From contig CP073746.1 in assembly GCA_024397995.1 (NCBI GenBank), positions 3,656,001-3,720,000 of the forward strand: DNA of 64,000 nt, given 5' to 3'. This document shows, in pieces, positions 46,796 through 54,894 of the stretch. Below the pieces are notes generated by a model. The model was not told the DNA's origin and did not search any database. It saw only the letters and a program-made list of their open reading frames with translations. This DNA comes from a bacterium SCSIO 12827 (lineage in GTDB: Bacteria > Pseudomonadota > Alphaproteobacteria > Rhodospirillales > Casp-alpha2). The stretch's first letter is position 1. Every line of letters begins with the position of its first letter. The position numbers were made by a program, and so were the translations under genes.

Positions 46796-48766
46796 ATGGC
46801 TGCGAAGCTTCCGAACGGCGCGAACGTCCGCTCAGCGTCTGCGGTGGTGGCGCTGACGGCCATCCAGCCCGCGTTACACCAGCGTTGGATCGCGCCACTG
46901 CTGGCCATGGTCCTTCTGGGCGCCCTGGCGTTTGGTTTGGGGTGGCATCAACTGGTTCCAATCCTCAGCAAGTGGGAAGCATTCCAGTATTTCTACAACT
47001 ACGCGACCGTCGATCCTCATTTGTCATTCGCGATTGCCCCGCGGGCAAACATCGGTGGACAAGGGTATCCCTTGCTGGACATGGGCCGGTTTGCAACGGA
47101 CCTTTTCGGCCTTTCGCTTCCCACTTTCCGGACGGCGTCTTTGCTGTATGGGCTCGCTGCCTACGGTCTGATCATCGTCGTCTTTCGCCGATGGTTTGGA
47201 CTATATGCTGCCTTGGCCGGTACGACGCTGACCGTGCTGAGCATCGGCTATCTGTTCATGTCGAATCAGATGCTCGTGTTCACGCCAACTTCTCTTCTTT
47301 GTGTGCTGTTAGTGGAACGAACACAAACTCTTGGCCGCAAACCAAATTGCTTGATTGCCCAATCCACGGTGGTGTTCGTCCTAGCCATGCTATTGATCCA
47401 TTATGCCATGGGTCGTTACTTCGCGGTCGGTTGGATAGCCTGGTTTTTCTTGTCACGCATCGCCGTTGCGCAGCGCGTGTTCGGCTTAGGGGCAGCGTGG
47501 CGGGAATTCGTTTCGTGCCAATTTCGCCTCGCTTTCGGAATTACCATTGCGACCGCGACGCTACTCTGCCTGCTTGACCCGCGTAACGCTGCTTATCTGA
47601 TCGATCCGGTCAGCATTTTTTTCCCCGACCAATGGGACGAAGTTGAAACGTCACCCGGAAAGTTACTGCCGACGGTGCTCGGAAATATCGCCTTACTTGG
47701 CGAAATGATCTTTCCTTTCCTGACGCAGGCCGCACCCAATCTACCGGACCCGCTGCTAACCGGCGCACGGGCACCAATACTGAACTATTGGCATACGCCG
47801 TTTCTGATCCTCGGGTTTTGCGTCGCCGTTGTTCGAACCGGGCGGCGGACGGTTGCGGACGTTCTGCCGTATGCATCCATCCATGTGATTGCATTCCTGA
47901 CGCTCGGCCTGACGTTATTTTCCGAACAGATTGGCGATCTGGCGACCATCTCGGCGAACCGGACATTTTGTGGATTTTTCGCGTTTGCCGGGTACATCGT
48001 GGTGGCATTTAAGTGGATCGCCGAAAAGGCCCAGAATCAGAGCGCACTCTTACGGTTCGGGCTTTTGGCGCTTCCCTATATCTTTTGTGCTGCTGCGGTG
48101 CCCGTTCTCAATGTGACATTTCGCGGCATGTCTGAACGGATCTCGGCCATGGCGACAATCGACGATGTCAAAAGGCAGTTTTCACCCGTTCCCACCGTCC
48201 TTCCTGCTGGTATCCAGGCGGATACCTACCTACACGCACGCTACGCCCGTCTGGCGGAGCGCCTGATGCCGTGGCAAGCATGCTTCGCCAGACACGAGGT
48301 CGTTCTGTTAAGGGTCAGCCCGCAAATTCTACTCAACCGCGGCAAGTATGATGGTCTGCATTATATTCACAATTTCAATGACTTATCGTCCACCTTTGCT
48401 CTGTACCTAAGCAATCTCGGCATGAATGTCGGCCATGTCGTCGTCCATGGCATACGCGCCAAGGGGTACAAGGATCGCGGTCATGGGTACGGCGGACGGC
48501 CCCGGGTATTCTCCGGCCCAATCGCTTGGCGAGATGAAGAAATTATCTACCCTGCGCGGGGACCTCGCGCATTTCAGTTAGTGGCCTCACACCAGGGCCG
48601 CATCCCCGACTTCATCGTTACCTTTTCCCAAGCGGAAGCAGACGCCGCCAGGCAGCTGCTGGCGGATTTGGGGCGCCGCACGAGCGAACCCGTTCCGATC
48701 ACCTCCCTGCCGGCGTCATTCATAAGGGCCGATGGCGCAAGCACGCCGTGTCAGGCAATTCGGTAG
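46796..48766 (+). CDS. Large polytopic membrane protein, GT-C-like
   Basis: The 656-residue protein has about ten membrane helices in its first 440 residues and a soluble tail of about 200 residues. I do not recognise a family. The first periplasmic loop has SKWEAFQYFYNYATVDPHLSF, with acidic and aromatic residues like the DXD-type first loop of GT-C enzymes. A role as a glycosyltransferase using lipid-linked donors is plausible but unproven. It is the last gene before the second regulatory region. Confidence 0.55.
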   Translation: MAAKLPNGANVRSASAVVALTAIQPALHQRWIAPLLAMVLLGALAFGLGWHQLVPILSKWEAFQYFYNYATVDPHLSFAIAPRANIGGQGYPLLDMGRFATDLFGLSLPTFRTASLLYGLAAYGLIIVVFRRWFGLYAALAGTTLTVLSIGYLFMSNQMLVFTPTSLLCVLLVERTQTLGRKPNCLIAQSTVVFVLAMLLIHYAMGRYFAVGWIAWFFLSRIAVAQRVFGLGAAWREFVSCQFRLAFGITIATATLLCLLDPRNAAYLIDPVSIFFPDQWDEVETSPGKLLPTVLGNIALLGEMIFPFLTQAAPNLPDPLLTGARAPILNYWHTPFLILGFCVAVVRTGRRTVADVLPYASIHVIAFLTLGLTLFSEQIGDLATISANRTFCGFFAFAGYIVVAFKWIAEKAQNQSALLRFGLLALPYIFCAAAVPVLNVTFRGMSERISAMATIDDVKRQFSPVPTVLPAGIQADTYLHARYARLAERLMPWQACFARHEVVLLRVSPQILLNRGKYDGLHYIHNFNDLSSTFALYLSNLGMNVGHVVVHGIRAKGYKDRGHGYGGRPRVFSGPIAWRDEEIIYPARGPRAFQLVASHQGRIPDFIVTFSQAEADAARQLLADLGRRTSEPVPITSLPASFIRADGASTPCQAIR

Positions 48767-48834
48767 GCCGACAACAGGGCTTGGGAGAAGCGAAGCAGAC
48801 CGATCTGAAACGGCAGAAATCTGCGGTTTTATGA

Positions 48835-48863
48835 TTGCATCGACACCACCACTGTGCAATATT
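48835..48863 (+). promoter_or_regulatory. Weak candidate promoter of the second block
   Basis: TTGCAT (48835-48840) and AATATT (48858-48863) are 17 bp apart and match the sigma70 boxes at four positions each. Transcription would begin just before the operator site. The boxes are poor, so another start is possible. Confidence 0.25.
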
Positions 48864-48874
48864 CTGACTTCATT

Positions 48875-48889
48875 GTTCACTGCATGAAC
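48875..48889. promoter_or_regulatory. Third GTTCA-N5-TGAAC operator-like unit
   Basis: GTTCACTGCATGAAC has the same outer bases and spacing as the two units in the palindrome ahead of the winged-helix gene, and the same CATGAAC right end as one of them. It lies 69 bp upstream of the second ops-like motif, in a region without genes. The same regulator probably binds here. Confidence 0.7.
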
Positions 48890-48958
48890 ATCGGGCAGCC
48901 TGCGTCTCACACACCTCTCGTGCCCCCATCCGGTATTTCGCCGTGGTTTCACCCGGAG

Positions 48959-48970
48959 TGCGGTAGCATG
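48959..48970 (+). promoter_or_regulatory. ops/JUMPstart-like element 2
   Basis: TGCGGTAGCATG repeats element 1 exactly. Eleven further bases upstream (TTCACCCGGAG, against TTCACCCGGAC) are also shared, so 22 of 23 bases match over 48948-48970. It lies in the leader of the second block, 51 bp before the GmhB-like gene. This is where RfaH-type factors are recruited. Confidence 0.75.
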
Positions 48971-49021
48971 GCGTGATGCCCTTAAGATCTGCCCCATCCA
49001 ACAGCATGCCGGTTTCCGCCC

Positions 49022-49573
49022 ATGGCACCCAGTGAGCGCCTTCGCAAAGCCGTCTTTCTTGACCGTGACGGCGTGCTGTCCCGATCCGATGTGCGCGACG
49101 GCAAGCCATATGCACCGACCCGGTTTGAGGATTTCGACATTCTCCCGGATGCGGCAGGCGCCCTTGGCGCCTTGAAGAAGGATCGTTTCCTGTTGATCGT
49201 TGTGACCAACCAGCCGGACGTCGGCAACGGCCATGTCGACCGTGCCGTTGTCGAAGACATGAACGCGCGATTGGCCCGCGATCTGCCCATCGACGCCGTG
49301 AAGGTTTGCTATCACGGACAAGCCGACGGTTGCGATTGCCGCAAGCCCAAGCCTGGCATGATCCTGAATGCGGCCAAGGAATTCGATATCGACCTTGCCG
49401 CCAGCTTCATGGTCGGCGACCGCTGGAGTGATATCGACGCCGGCCGCGCCGCAGGCTGCCGAACTGTATTCATCGATCGCGGCTATGGCGAAAGGCGCCC
49501 GGTGACCCAGGATTTCACCGCTGCATCCATGGGCGAAGCCGCGGATCTGATCCGCACCGCCGCCCATCTCTGA
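49022..49573 (+). CDS. gmhB: HAD-IIIA sugar phosphatase, GmhB-like
   Basis: The 183-residue HAD protein has the nucleophile motif FLDRDGVL near residue 12, TNQPDVGNGHV, a zinc-binding loop in CYHGQADGCDCRKPKPG near residue 99 and MVGDRWSDIDAG. These features match D-glycero-D-manno-heptose-1,7-bisphosphate phosphatase. It starts the second block. With the GmhA-like gene at 33944 and the HldE-like gene at 52379 it would complete an NDP-heptose route. Confidence 0.85.
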   Translation: MAPSERLRKAVFLDRDGVLSRSDVRDGKPYAPTRFEDFDILPDAAGALGALKKDRFLLIVVTNQPDVGNGHVDRAVVEDMNARLARDLPIDAVKVCYHGQADGCDCRKPKPGMILNAAKEFDIDLAASFMVGDRWSDIDAGRAAGCRTVFIDRGYGERRPVTQDFTAASMGEAADLIRTAAHL

Positions 49574-49602
49574 TCCACCGAGGAAGTTAAAGGAACCTCG
49601 CC

Positions 49603-50346
49603 ATGCCGGACGTCAATGACCTGACCATCAAGCTTTTCGCCGACGGCGCCGATCTGGACGGCATGATCCGGATGTACGCCAACCCGCTGATCAAGGGCTT
49701 CACCACCAACCCAACCTTGATGCGCAAGGCAGGGGTGGGAGACTATGAAGCCTTCGCCCGCGAGGTGCTGAAAGCCATTCCGGACCGCCCGGTCAGCTTC
49801 GAAGTGTTCGCCGACGACCTGCCGACGATGGCCGCGCAGGCGCGGGCCATCGCCGCCTGGGGGCCCAGCGTTAACGTCAAAATTCCCGTCACCAACACCA
49901 AGGGCGAATTCACCGGCCCGATCATCGAGAAATTGTCGGCCGAAGGCGTGCAACTAAACGTCACCGCCGTGTTCTCGCTGGATCAGGTCCGCGCCATCAC
50001 CGATGCCTTGGACAAAGAAGTGCCGGCCATCGTCTCCGTTTTCGCCGGACGGATCGCCGACACGGGTCTCGACCCCATGCCGCTGATGGCAGAGGCGCTG
50101 AAGATCATGGCCGACAAGCCCAAGGCAGAGCTGCTCTGGGCCAGCCCGCGTGAATTGCTGAACGTCATCCAGGCTGATCAGGTCGGCTGTCATATCATCA
50201 CCGCGACCAATGACCTTCTCGGCAAGCTTGGGGGCATCGGCAAGGACCTGGAAGTCTTCAGCCGAGAGACCGTCCAAATGTTCTACAGCGACGCCAGCGC
50301 CGCCGGCTACACCATCGTCACGCCCGCCGACGCGGCCGCCGAATAA
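49603..50346 (+). CDS. Transaldolase / fructose-6-phosphate aldolase-family protein
   Basis: The 247-residue TIM barrel has KLFADGADLDGMIRMY, GFTTNPTLMRKAG and VNVKIPVTNTKGE. The lysine in VKIPVT is in the Schiff-base position of the family. It could form or break a C3-C3 bond in sugar phosphates such as sedoheptulose-7-phosphate. Its place between GmhB-like and epimerase genes, and the presence of split transketolase genes downstream, suggest precursor supply to the heptose route. Confidence 0.85.
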   Translation: MPDVNDLTIKLFADGADLDGMIRMYANPLIKGFTTNPTLMRKAGVGDYEAFAREVLKAIPDRPVSFEVFADDLPTMAAQARAIAAWGPSVNVKIPVTNTKGEFTGPIIEKLSAEGVQLNVTAVFSLDQVRAITDALDKEVPAIVSVFAGRIADTGLDPMPLMAEALKIMADKPKAELLWASPRELLNVIQADQVGCHIITATNDLLGKLGGIGKDLEVFSRETVQMFYSDASAAGYTIVTPADAAAE

Positions 50347-50364
50347 CCAACGGAGCTTCGAGAC

Positions 50365-51378
50365 ATGCCCAACGCCTTCAATCACGTCCTGATCACCGGC
50401 GGCGCCGGATACGTCGGCAGCCTTCTGGCACCGCAGCTGCTTGCCCGGGGATACAAGGTCACCGTGTTCGACATCATGTATTACGGCGACGATTTCCTGC
50501 CCAAGGACAACCCCAACCTGCGCGTCGTCAAAGGCGACATCCGCGACACGGCGGCGCTCAAGGGCGCGCTCGACGGTGTCGACGCCGTTATCAGCCTGGC
50601 CTGCATTTCCAACGACGCCAGCTTCGAGCTGGACGAAAACCTGTCGACCTCGGTCAACCTGGACGCCTTCGAGCCCATGGTGATCGCCGCCAAGGAAGCG
50701 GGGGTGAAGCGTTTCATCTTCGCCTCGTCGTCATCGGTCTACGGCGTGTCTGAATCGCCTGACGTGACCGAGGACCACCCCCTGGTGCCGCTGACCTTGT
50801 ACAACAAGTACAAGGGCATGTGCGAACCGCTGTTGTTCAAGCATCAGTCCGACGATTTTGTCTGCGTCACCATCCGTCCCGCGACCCTGTGTGGATACGC
50901 GCCGCGTCAGCGCCTGGACGTGTCGGTCAACATCCTGACCAACCATGCCGTGACCAACGGCAAGATCACCGTGTTCGGCGGATCGCAGATGCGCCCCAAC
51001 CTGCATGTCCAGGACATGTGCGATTGCTATGAAATGCTGCTCGACCTGCCGAACGACAAGATCGCTGGCGAAACCTTCAACGTTGCTTTCCAGAACATGA
51101 GCATCATGCAACTGGCCGAGATCGTCAAAAAGGTCGTCCAGGAAGAGTTTCCCGAAAAGGGCGATATCGACATCGTTACCACGCCGACCGACGACATTCG
51201 CTCCTATCACGTCAATTCCGACAAGATCACCCGCATGCTCGGCTTCTCGCCGAAATACAACATCGAAGACGCGGTGCGCGGCCTGTGCCGGGCCTTCCGC
51301 AACGGCGATCTGCCCAACAGCATGGATGACGACAAGTACTTCAACGTTCGCCGCATGAAGGCGCTTAACGCCGCATGA
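50365..51378 (+). CDS. NAD-dependent epimerase/dehydratase-family SDR
   Basis: The 337-residue extended SDR has ITGGAGYVGSLLAP near residue 10, FASSSSVYG and the catalytic Tyr-Lys pair in LYNKYKG. The late segment TPTDDIRSYHVNSDKI is like that of sugar epimerases acting on CDP-, GDP- or UDP-sugars. The exact substrate is unknown. It is 18 bp after the transaldolase gene and overlaps the next SDR gene by four bases. Confidence 0.85.
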   Translation: MPNAFNHVLITGGAGYVGSLLAPQLLARGYKVTVFDIMYYGDDFLPKDNPNLRVVKGDIRDTAALKGALDGVDAVISLACISNDASFELDENLSTSVNLDAFEPMVIAAKEAGVKRFIFASSSSVYGVSESPDVTEDHPLVPLTLYNKYKGMCEPLLFKHQSDDFVCVTIRPATLCGYAPRQRLDVSVNILTNHAVTNGKITVFGGSQMRPNLHVQDMCDCYEMLLDLPNDKIAGETFNVAFQNMSIMQLAEIVKKVVQEEFPEKGDIDIVTTPTDDIRSYHVNSDKITRMLGFSPKYNIEDAVRGLCRAFRNGDLPNSMDDDKYFNVRRMKALNAA

Positions 51379-52382
51379 CGACCAAACCGATCGCCATTGT
51401 CACCGGCGGCGCCGGGTTTATCGGCAGCCATATGGTTGACGTGTTGCTGGAGCGCGGCCACGCCGTGCGTGTGATCGACGACTTCTCCGGCGGCCATGAA
51501 CGCAATCTCACGCACCTCGCGGGCAATCCCGACCTCGCCGTCGAACATGCCGACATCCGCGCCCTCACGCCGGGGTCGGCATTATTCCAAGACGCCCGCT
51601 TCGTGTTCCATTTCGCCGGCATCGGCGACATCGTGCCGTCGATCGAAAAGCCCATCGACTACATGGACATCAACGTCCAGGGAACGGTGAAGGTTTTGGA
51701 ATGCGCGCGCGCGGCCGGCGTGCAGAAACTGGTCTATGCCGCGTCATCGTCCTGTTACGGCCTGGCCGACGTGCCGACCCGCGAAGACCATCCCATCGAC
51801 CCCAAATATCCCTACGCCCTCAGCAAGTACCAGGGCGAACAGGCGGCCCTGCACTGGCACAAAGTTTACGGCCTGTCGGTCAACGCGATCCGCATCTTCA
51901 ACGCCTACGGCACCCGCGTCCGCACCACGGGTGCCTATGGCGCCGTGTTCGGCGTGTTCTTCAAGCAGAAACTGGCCGGCAAACCCTTCACCGTCGTCGG
52001 TGACGGCACCCAAGGCCGCGACTTTCTTTATGTCACCGACGTGGCCCGCGCCTTTCTGGCAGCGGCGGAGACGGAGCACACGGGTGAGATCTACAATCTG
52101 GGCGCGGGCAATCCTCAGACGGTCAACCGCCTGGTCGAACTTTTGGGGGGCGAGGTCGTTTACATCCCCAAACGTCCGGGCGAGCCGGACTGCACCTGGG
52201 CCGACATCGGCAAGATAACAAAAGACCTAGGCTGGGCGCCTGTGGTGTCGTTCGAAGAAGGCGTCGGCCGCATGACCGCCGAGATCGAGAACTGGCGCGA
52301 TGCGCCATTGTGGGATCCGACAAGCATCGAACAGGCGACCAAAACCTGGTTCAAATACATGGCGCCGACGGACAAGACATGA
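51375..52382 (+). CDS. NAD-dependent epimerase-family SDR (UDP-sugar 4-epimerase-like)
   Basis: The 335-residue protein has VTGGAGFIGSHMVD near residue 9, YAASSSCYGLAD, the catalytic Y-x-x-x-K in YPYALSKYQGE and FNAYGTRVRTTGAYG. It belongs to the GalE/WbpP-like group. The next gene overlaps its stop by four bases. Two adjacent SDR genes upstream of an HldE-like gene suggest work on an NDP-heptose or related sugar. Confidence 0.86.
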   Translation: MTTKPIAIVTGGAGFIGSHMVDVLLERGHAVRVIDDFSGGHERNLTHLAGNPDLAVEHADIRALTPGSALFQDARFVFHFAGIGDIVPSIEKPIDYMDINVQGTVKVLECARAAGVQKLVYAASSSCYGLADVPTREDHPIDPKYPYALSKYQGEQAALHWHKVYGLSVNAIRIFNAYGTRVRTTGAYGAVFGVFFKQKLAGKPFTVVGDGTQGRDFLYVTDVARAFLAAAETEHTGEIYNLGAGNPQTVNRLVELLGGEVVYIPKRPGEPDCTWADIGKITKDLGWAPVVSFEEGVGRMTAEIENWRDAPLWDPTSIEQATKTWFKYMAPTDKT

Positions 52383-53935
52383 CCGCTGAATTTTTCGAAA
52401 AATACCAATTCAAGCTGAAGACCGCCGCGGAACTGCGCGACCTGATCGGCCCCTTCCCGCGTAAGAACAAGGTGATCATGTGTCACGGCGTGTTCGACGT
52501 CGTGCACCCCGGGCATGTCCGACATCTGGCCTATGCCAAAACCAAGGCCGACATTCTCATCGCCTCGATCACCGCCGACAGGCATATCAAGAAAGGCACC
52601 TACAGACCGCACGTCCCCGAGCGTCTGCGCGCCTTGAATCTTGCCGCGTTCGAAATGGTCGATTACGTGATGATCGACGAGAATGCCAAGCCGCTTGAGA
52701 ATCTTCGCGGCCTTCAGCCCGACCTTTTCGCCAAGGGGTTCGAATACACCTCGGGCGGGCTTCCGGCGGCGACGCAGGAAGAAGCTGATATCGTCGAAGG
52801 CTATGGCGGCGGCATGATCTTCACACCGGGCGACATCGTCTATTCATCATCGCGCCTGATCGAGCTTGCCGCGCCGAACATTCAGATGGAAAAGCTGCTG
52901 ACGCTTCTCCACACCCATAATCTGAGCTTCACCGATCTGCGGGCGACCTTGGACAAGATGCGGGGCTTCCGCGTCCATGTCGTCGGCGACACCATCGTCG
53001 ACAGCTACACCCGGACGTCACTGATCGGCGGTCAAACCAAGACACCGACCTTCAGCGTACTTTACCAAGGCAAGGACGATTACATCGGTGGCGCCGGCAT
53101 CGTCGCCCAACACCTGAACGCGACCGGCGCGGACGTCACTTTTTCAACGGTCCTGGGTAAGGACGTGCTTGCCGATTTCGTGATCGACGGCCTGAAAGAG
53201 GCCGGCATCAAGATCAACGCCATCATCGATGATACCCGCCCGACAACCAACAAGAACGCCATCATTGCCGGCGGGTACCGCCTTCTGAAGGTTGATACCC
53301 TTGACAACCGTTCGATTTCCGAAGGCATTCTCGAACAGCTGACCTCGAAGATCACGGGCACGGAAACCGATGCCGTCGTGTTCAGCGATTTCCGGCACGG
53401 CATCTTCAATCACTGGACCGTGCCGCAGTTAACCAGTGCCATTCCGCACGATGTCTATCGCGTGGCCGACAGCCAGGTCGCCAGCCGTTGGGGCAACATT
53501 ACCGAGTTCAAGAACTTCGACTTGGTCACGCCCAACGAACGGGAAGCACGGTTCGCGCTGGGCGATCAGGATTCCACCGTCGGCGCGCTGGCCAGCGCCT
53601 TGGTTTCCGCCAACGCATGTAAACTCCTAATTCTCAAACTCGGTGACCGCGGTGCGTTCGTTTCCCGGCCCAAAATCGGCACAGAGGATGAAGGCAACTA
53701 TTTCTCCGTCGACAGTTTCGCCCACAACATCGCCGATGCTGTCGGCGCGGGTGATGCGCTGCTGTCCTACGCAACGATGACCATGCTGGCGACCGGTAAC
53801 GAAGTCATTGCCGGAATCCTCGGCTCCATGGCCGCCGCCTGCGAATGCGAGATCGACGGCAATGTGCCGATCCGTCCGGGCGACGTTCTGGCCCGCATCG
53901 ACCAAGTCGAAAAAGCCGCCGGGTACGGCGGCTGA
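52379..53935 (+). CDS. HldE-like bifunctional protein with reversed domain order
   Basis: The 518-residue protein starts with a cytidylyltransferase-type nucleotidyltransferase domain (GVFDVVHPGHVRHL, H43-x-x-H46), followed by a PfkB-family sugar kinase domain from about residue 195 (GGAGIVAQHL, then DAVGAGDALLSYA near residue 456). In HldE of enterobacteria the kinase comes first and the adenylyltransferase second. It should phosphorylate heptose-7-phosphate at C1 and transfer a nucleotide. The nucleotide is not known. The start overlaps the previous stop (ATGA). Confidence 0.82.
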   Translation: MTAEFFEKYQFKLKTAAELRDLIGPFPRKNKVIMCHGVFDVVHPGHVRHLAYAKTKADILIASITADRHIKKGTYRPHVPERLRALNLAAFEMVDYVMIDENAKPLENLRGLQPDLFAKGFEYTSGGLPAATQEEADIVEGYGGGMIFTPGDIVYSSSRLIELAAPNIQMEKLLTLLHTHNLSFTDLRATLDKMRGFRVHVVGDTIVDSYTRTSLIGGQTKTPTFSVLYQGKDDYIGGAGIVAQHLNATGADVTFSTVLGKDVLADFVIDGLKEAGIKINAIIDDTRPTTNKNAIIAGGYRLLKVDTLDNRSISEGILEQLTSKITGTETDAVVFSDFRHGIFNHWTVPQLTSAIPHDVYRVADSQVASRWGNITEFKNFDLVTPNEREARFALGDQDSTVGALASALVSANACKLLILKLGDRGAFVSRPKIGTEDEGNYFSVDSFAHNIADAVGAGDALLSYATMTMLATGNEVIAGILGSMAAACECEIDGNVPIRPGDVLARIDQVEKAAGYGG

Positions 53936-53940
53936 CGCAC

Positions 53941-54894
53941 ATGCGGGTCATCGTTGCCGGAATGGGGGTCCAGGGCGCCAAGCGGCTTTCCGCCGCGGGT
54001 GCCGACGCGGTCGCCACCGTGGACCCTGTACGGGAAGACGTCGATTACAAAGACGTTCGTGACGTGCCGGTCGACGCTTATGACGCCGCCCTGCTGTGTA
54101 TTCCTGACGAGCCGAAAATCCAGCTTCTGGAATATCTGCTGTCTAACCGGAAGCATGTGCTTGTTGAAAAGCCCGTGCTATCCACCAACGATGATGACCT
54201 GATCGGCCTTGCGAACCTGGCCGAAAAGTCCGGCACGGTCTGCTATACCGCCTACAATCATCGCTTCGAGCCGCACTTCATGCGCATGGCCGACCTGATC
54301 AAGAGCGGCCGACTGGGCAAGATCTATTCACTGCGCATGTTCTACGGAAATGGCACCGCCCGCCTGGTGCGCGACAGCGCCTGGCGTGACCAGGGTGCGG
54401 GCGTTCTGCCGGATCTGGGCAGCCATCTACTCGACACCCTGCGGTTTTGGCTTGGCCAGGATTTCGACGCGCGCTTCCGTGTGCGGGGTGCATACCGTCA
54501 CGAGAACCGGTCCTTTGATCATGTCGTGATTGACACCGCCGATGGCTTGGCCATCCAACTTGAGATAACGATGCTGAGCTGGCGCAACCATCACACCACC
54601 GACATCGTCGCCGCGCACGGCAGCGCGCATATCGAAAGCCTGTGCAAATGGGGACCATCGACCTTCACGCACCGGACCCGCGTGCTGCCCAGCGGCCGCC
54701 CCCCGGAAGAGGCCGTGACCCTTGTCCAGGCCGATCCGACCTGGGACCTGGAGTACGCGCATTTCAAGGAGCTCTGCGCCAAGACGCCGGGCACCAACAG
54801 TCTGGCCAATGATCTCTGGATCAATCGCACCCTGCGCGATCTGGCCGCCCAGGCTGGCGTGCACGACTTAGTGCGCGAAGGGGCGGACACATGA
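53941..54894 (+). CDS. GFO/IDH/MocA-family oxidoreductase
   Basis: The 317-residue protein has an N-terminal Rossmann fold (MRVIVAGMGVQGAKRL), the conserved E-K-P in HVLVEKPVLST, and an alpha/beta C-terminal domain with LPDLGSHLLDTLRFW. Such enzymes oxidise or reduce sugars using NAD(P). Its neighbours are an HldE-like gene upstream and a dehydrogenase-like gene downstream that overlaps it by four bases. Its substrate may be an NDP-sugar intermediate. Confidence 0.85.
   Translation: MRVIVAGMGVQGAKRLSAAGADAVATVDPVREDVDYKDVRDVPVDAYDAALLCIPDEPKIQLLEYLLSNRKHVLVEKPVLSTNDDDLIGLANLAEKSGTVCYTAYNHRFEPHFMRMADLIKSGRLGKIYSLRMFYGNGTARLVRDSAWRDQGAGVLPDLGSHLLDTLRFWLGQDFDARFRVRGAYRHENRSFDHVVIDTADGLAIQLEITMLSWRNHHTTDIVAAHGSAHIESLCKWGPSTFTHRTRVLPSGRPPEEAVTLVQADPTWDLEYAHFKELCAKTPGTNSLANDLWINRTLRDLAAQAGVHDLVREGADT

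Larger units (their letters stand above)
48767..49021. promoter_or_regulatory. 255-bp regulatory region of the second glycan block
   Basis: This gap holds, from left to right, a weak hairpin (GCAG / CTGC, 48813-48824, followed by GGTTTT), a possible promoter, the GTTCA-N5-TGAAC site at 48875-48889 and the ops-like copy at 48959-48970. The order (operator, then ops) matches that seen at the first operon head. Transcription of the second block may start here. Confidence 0.6.
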
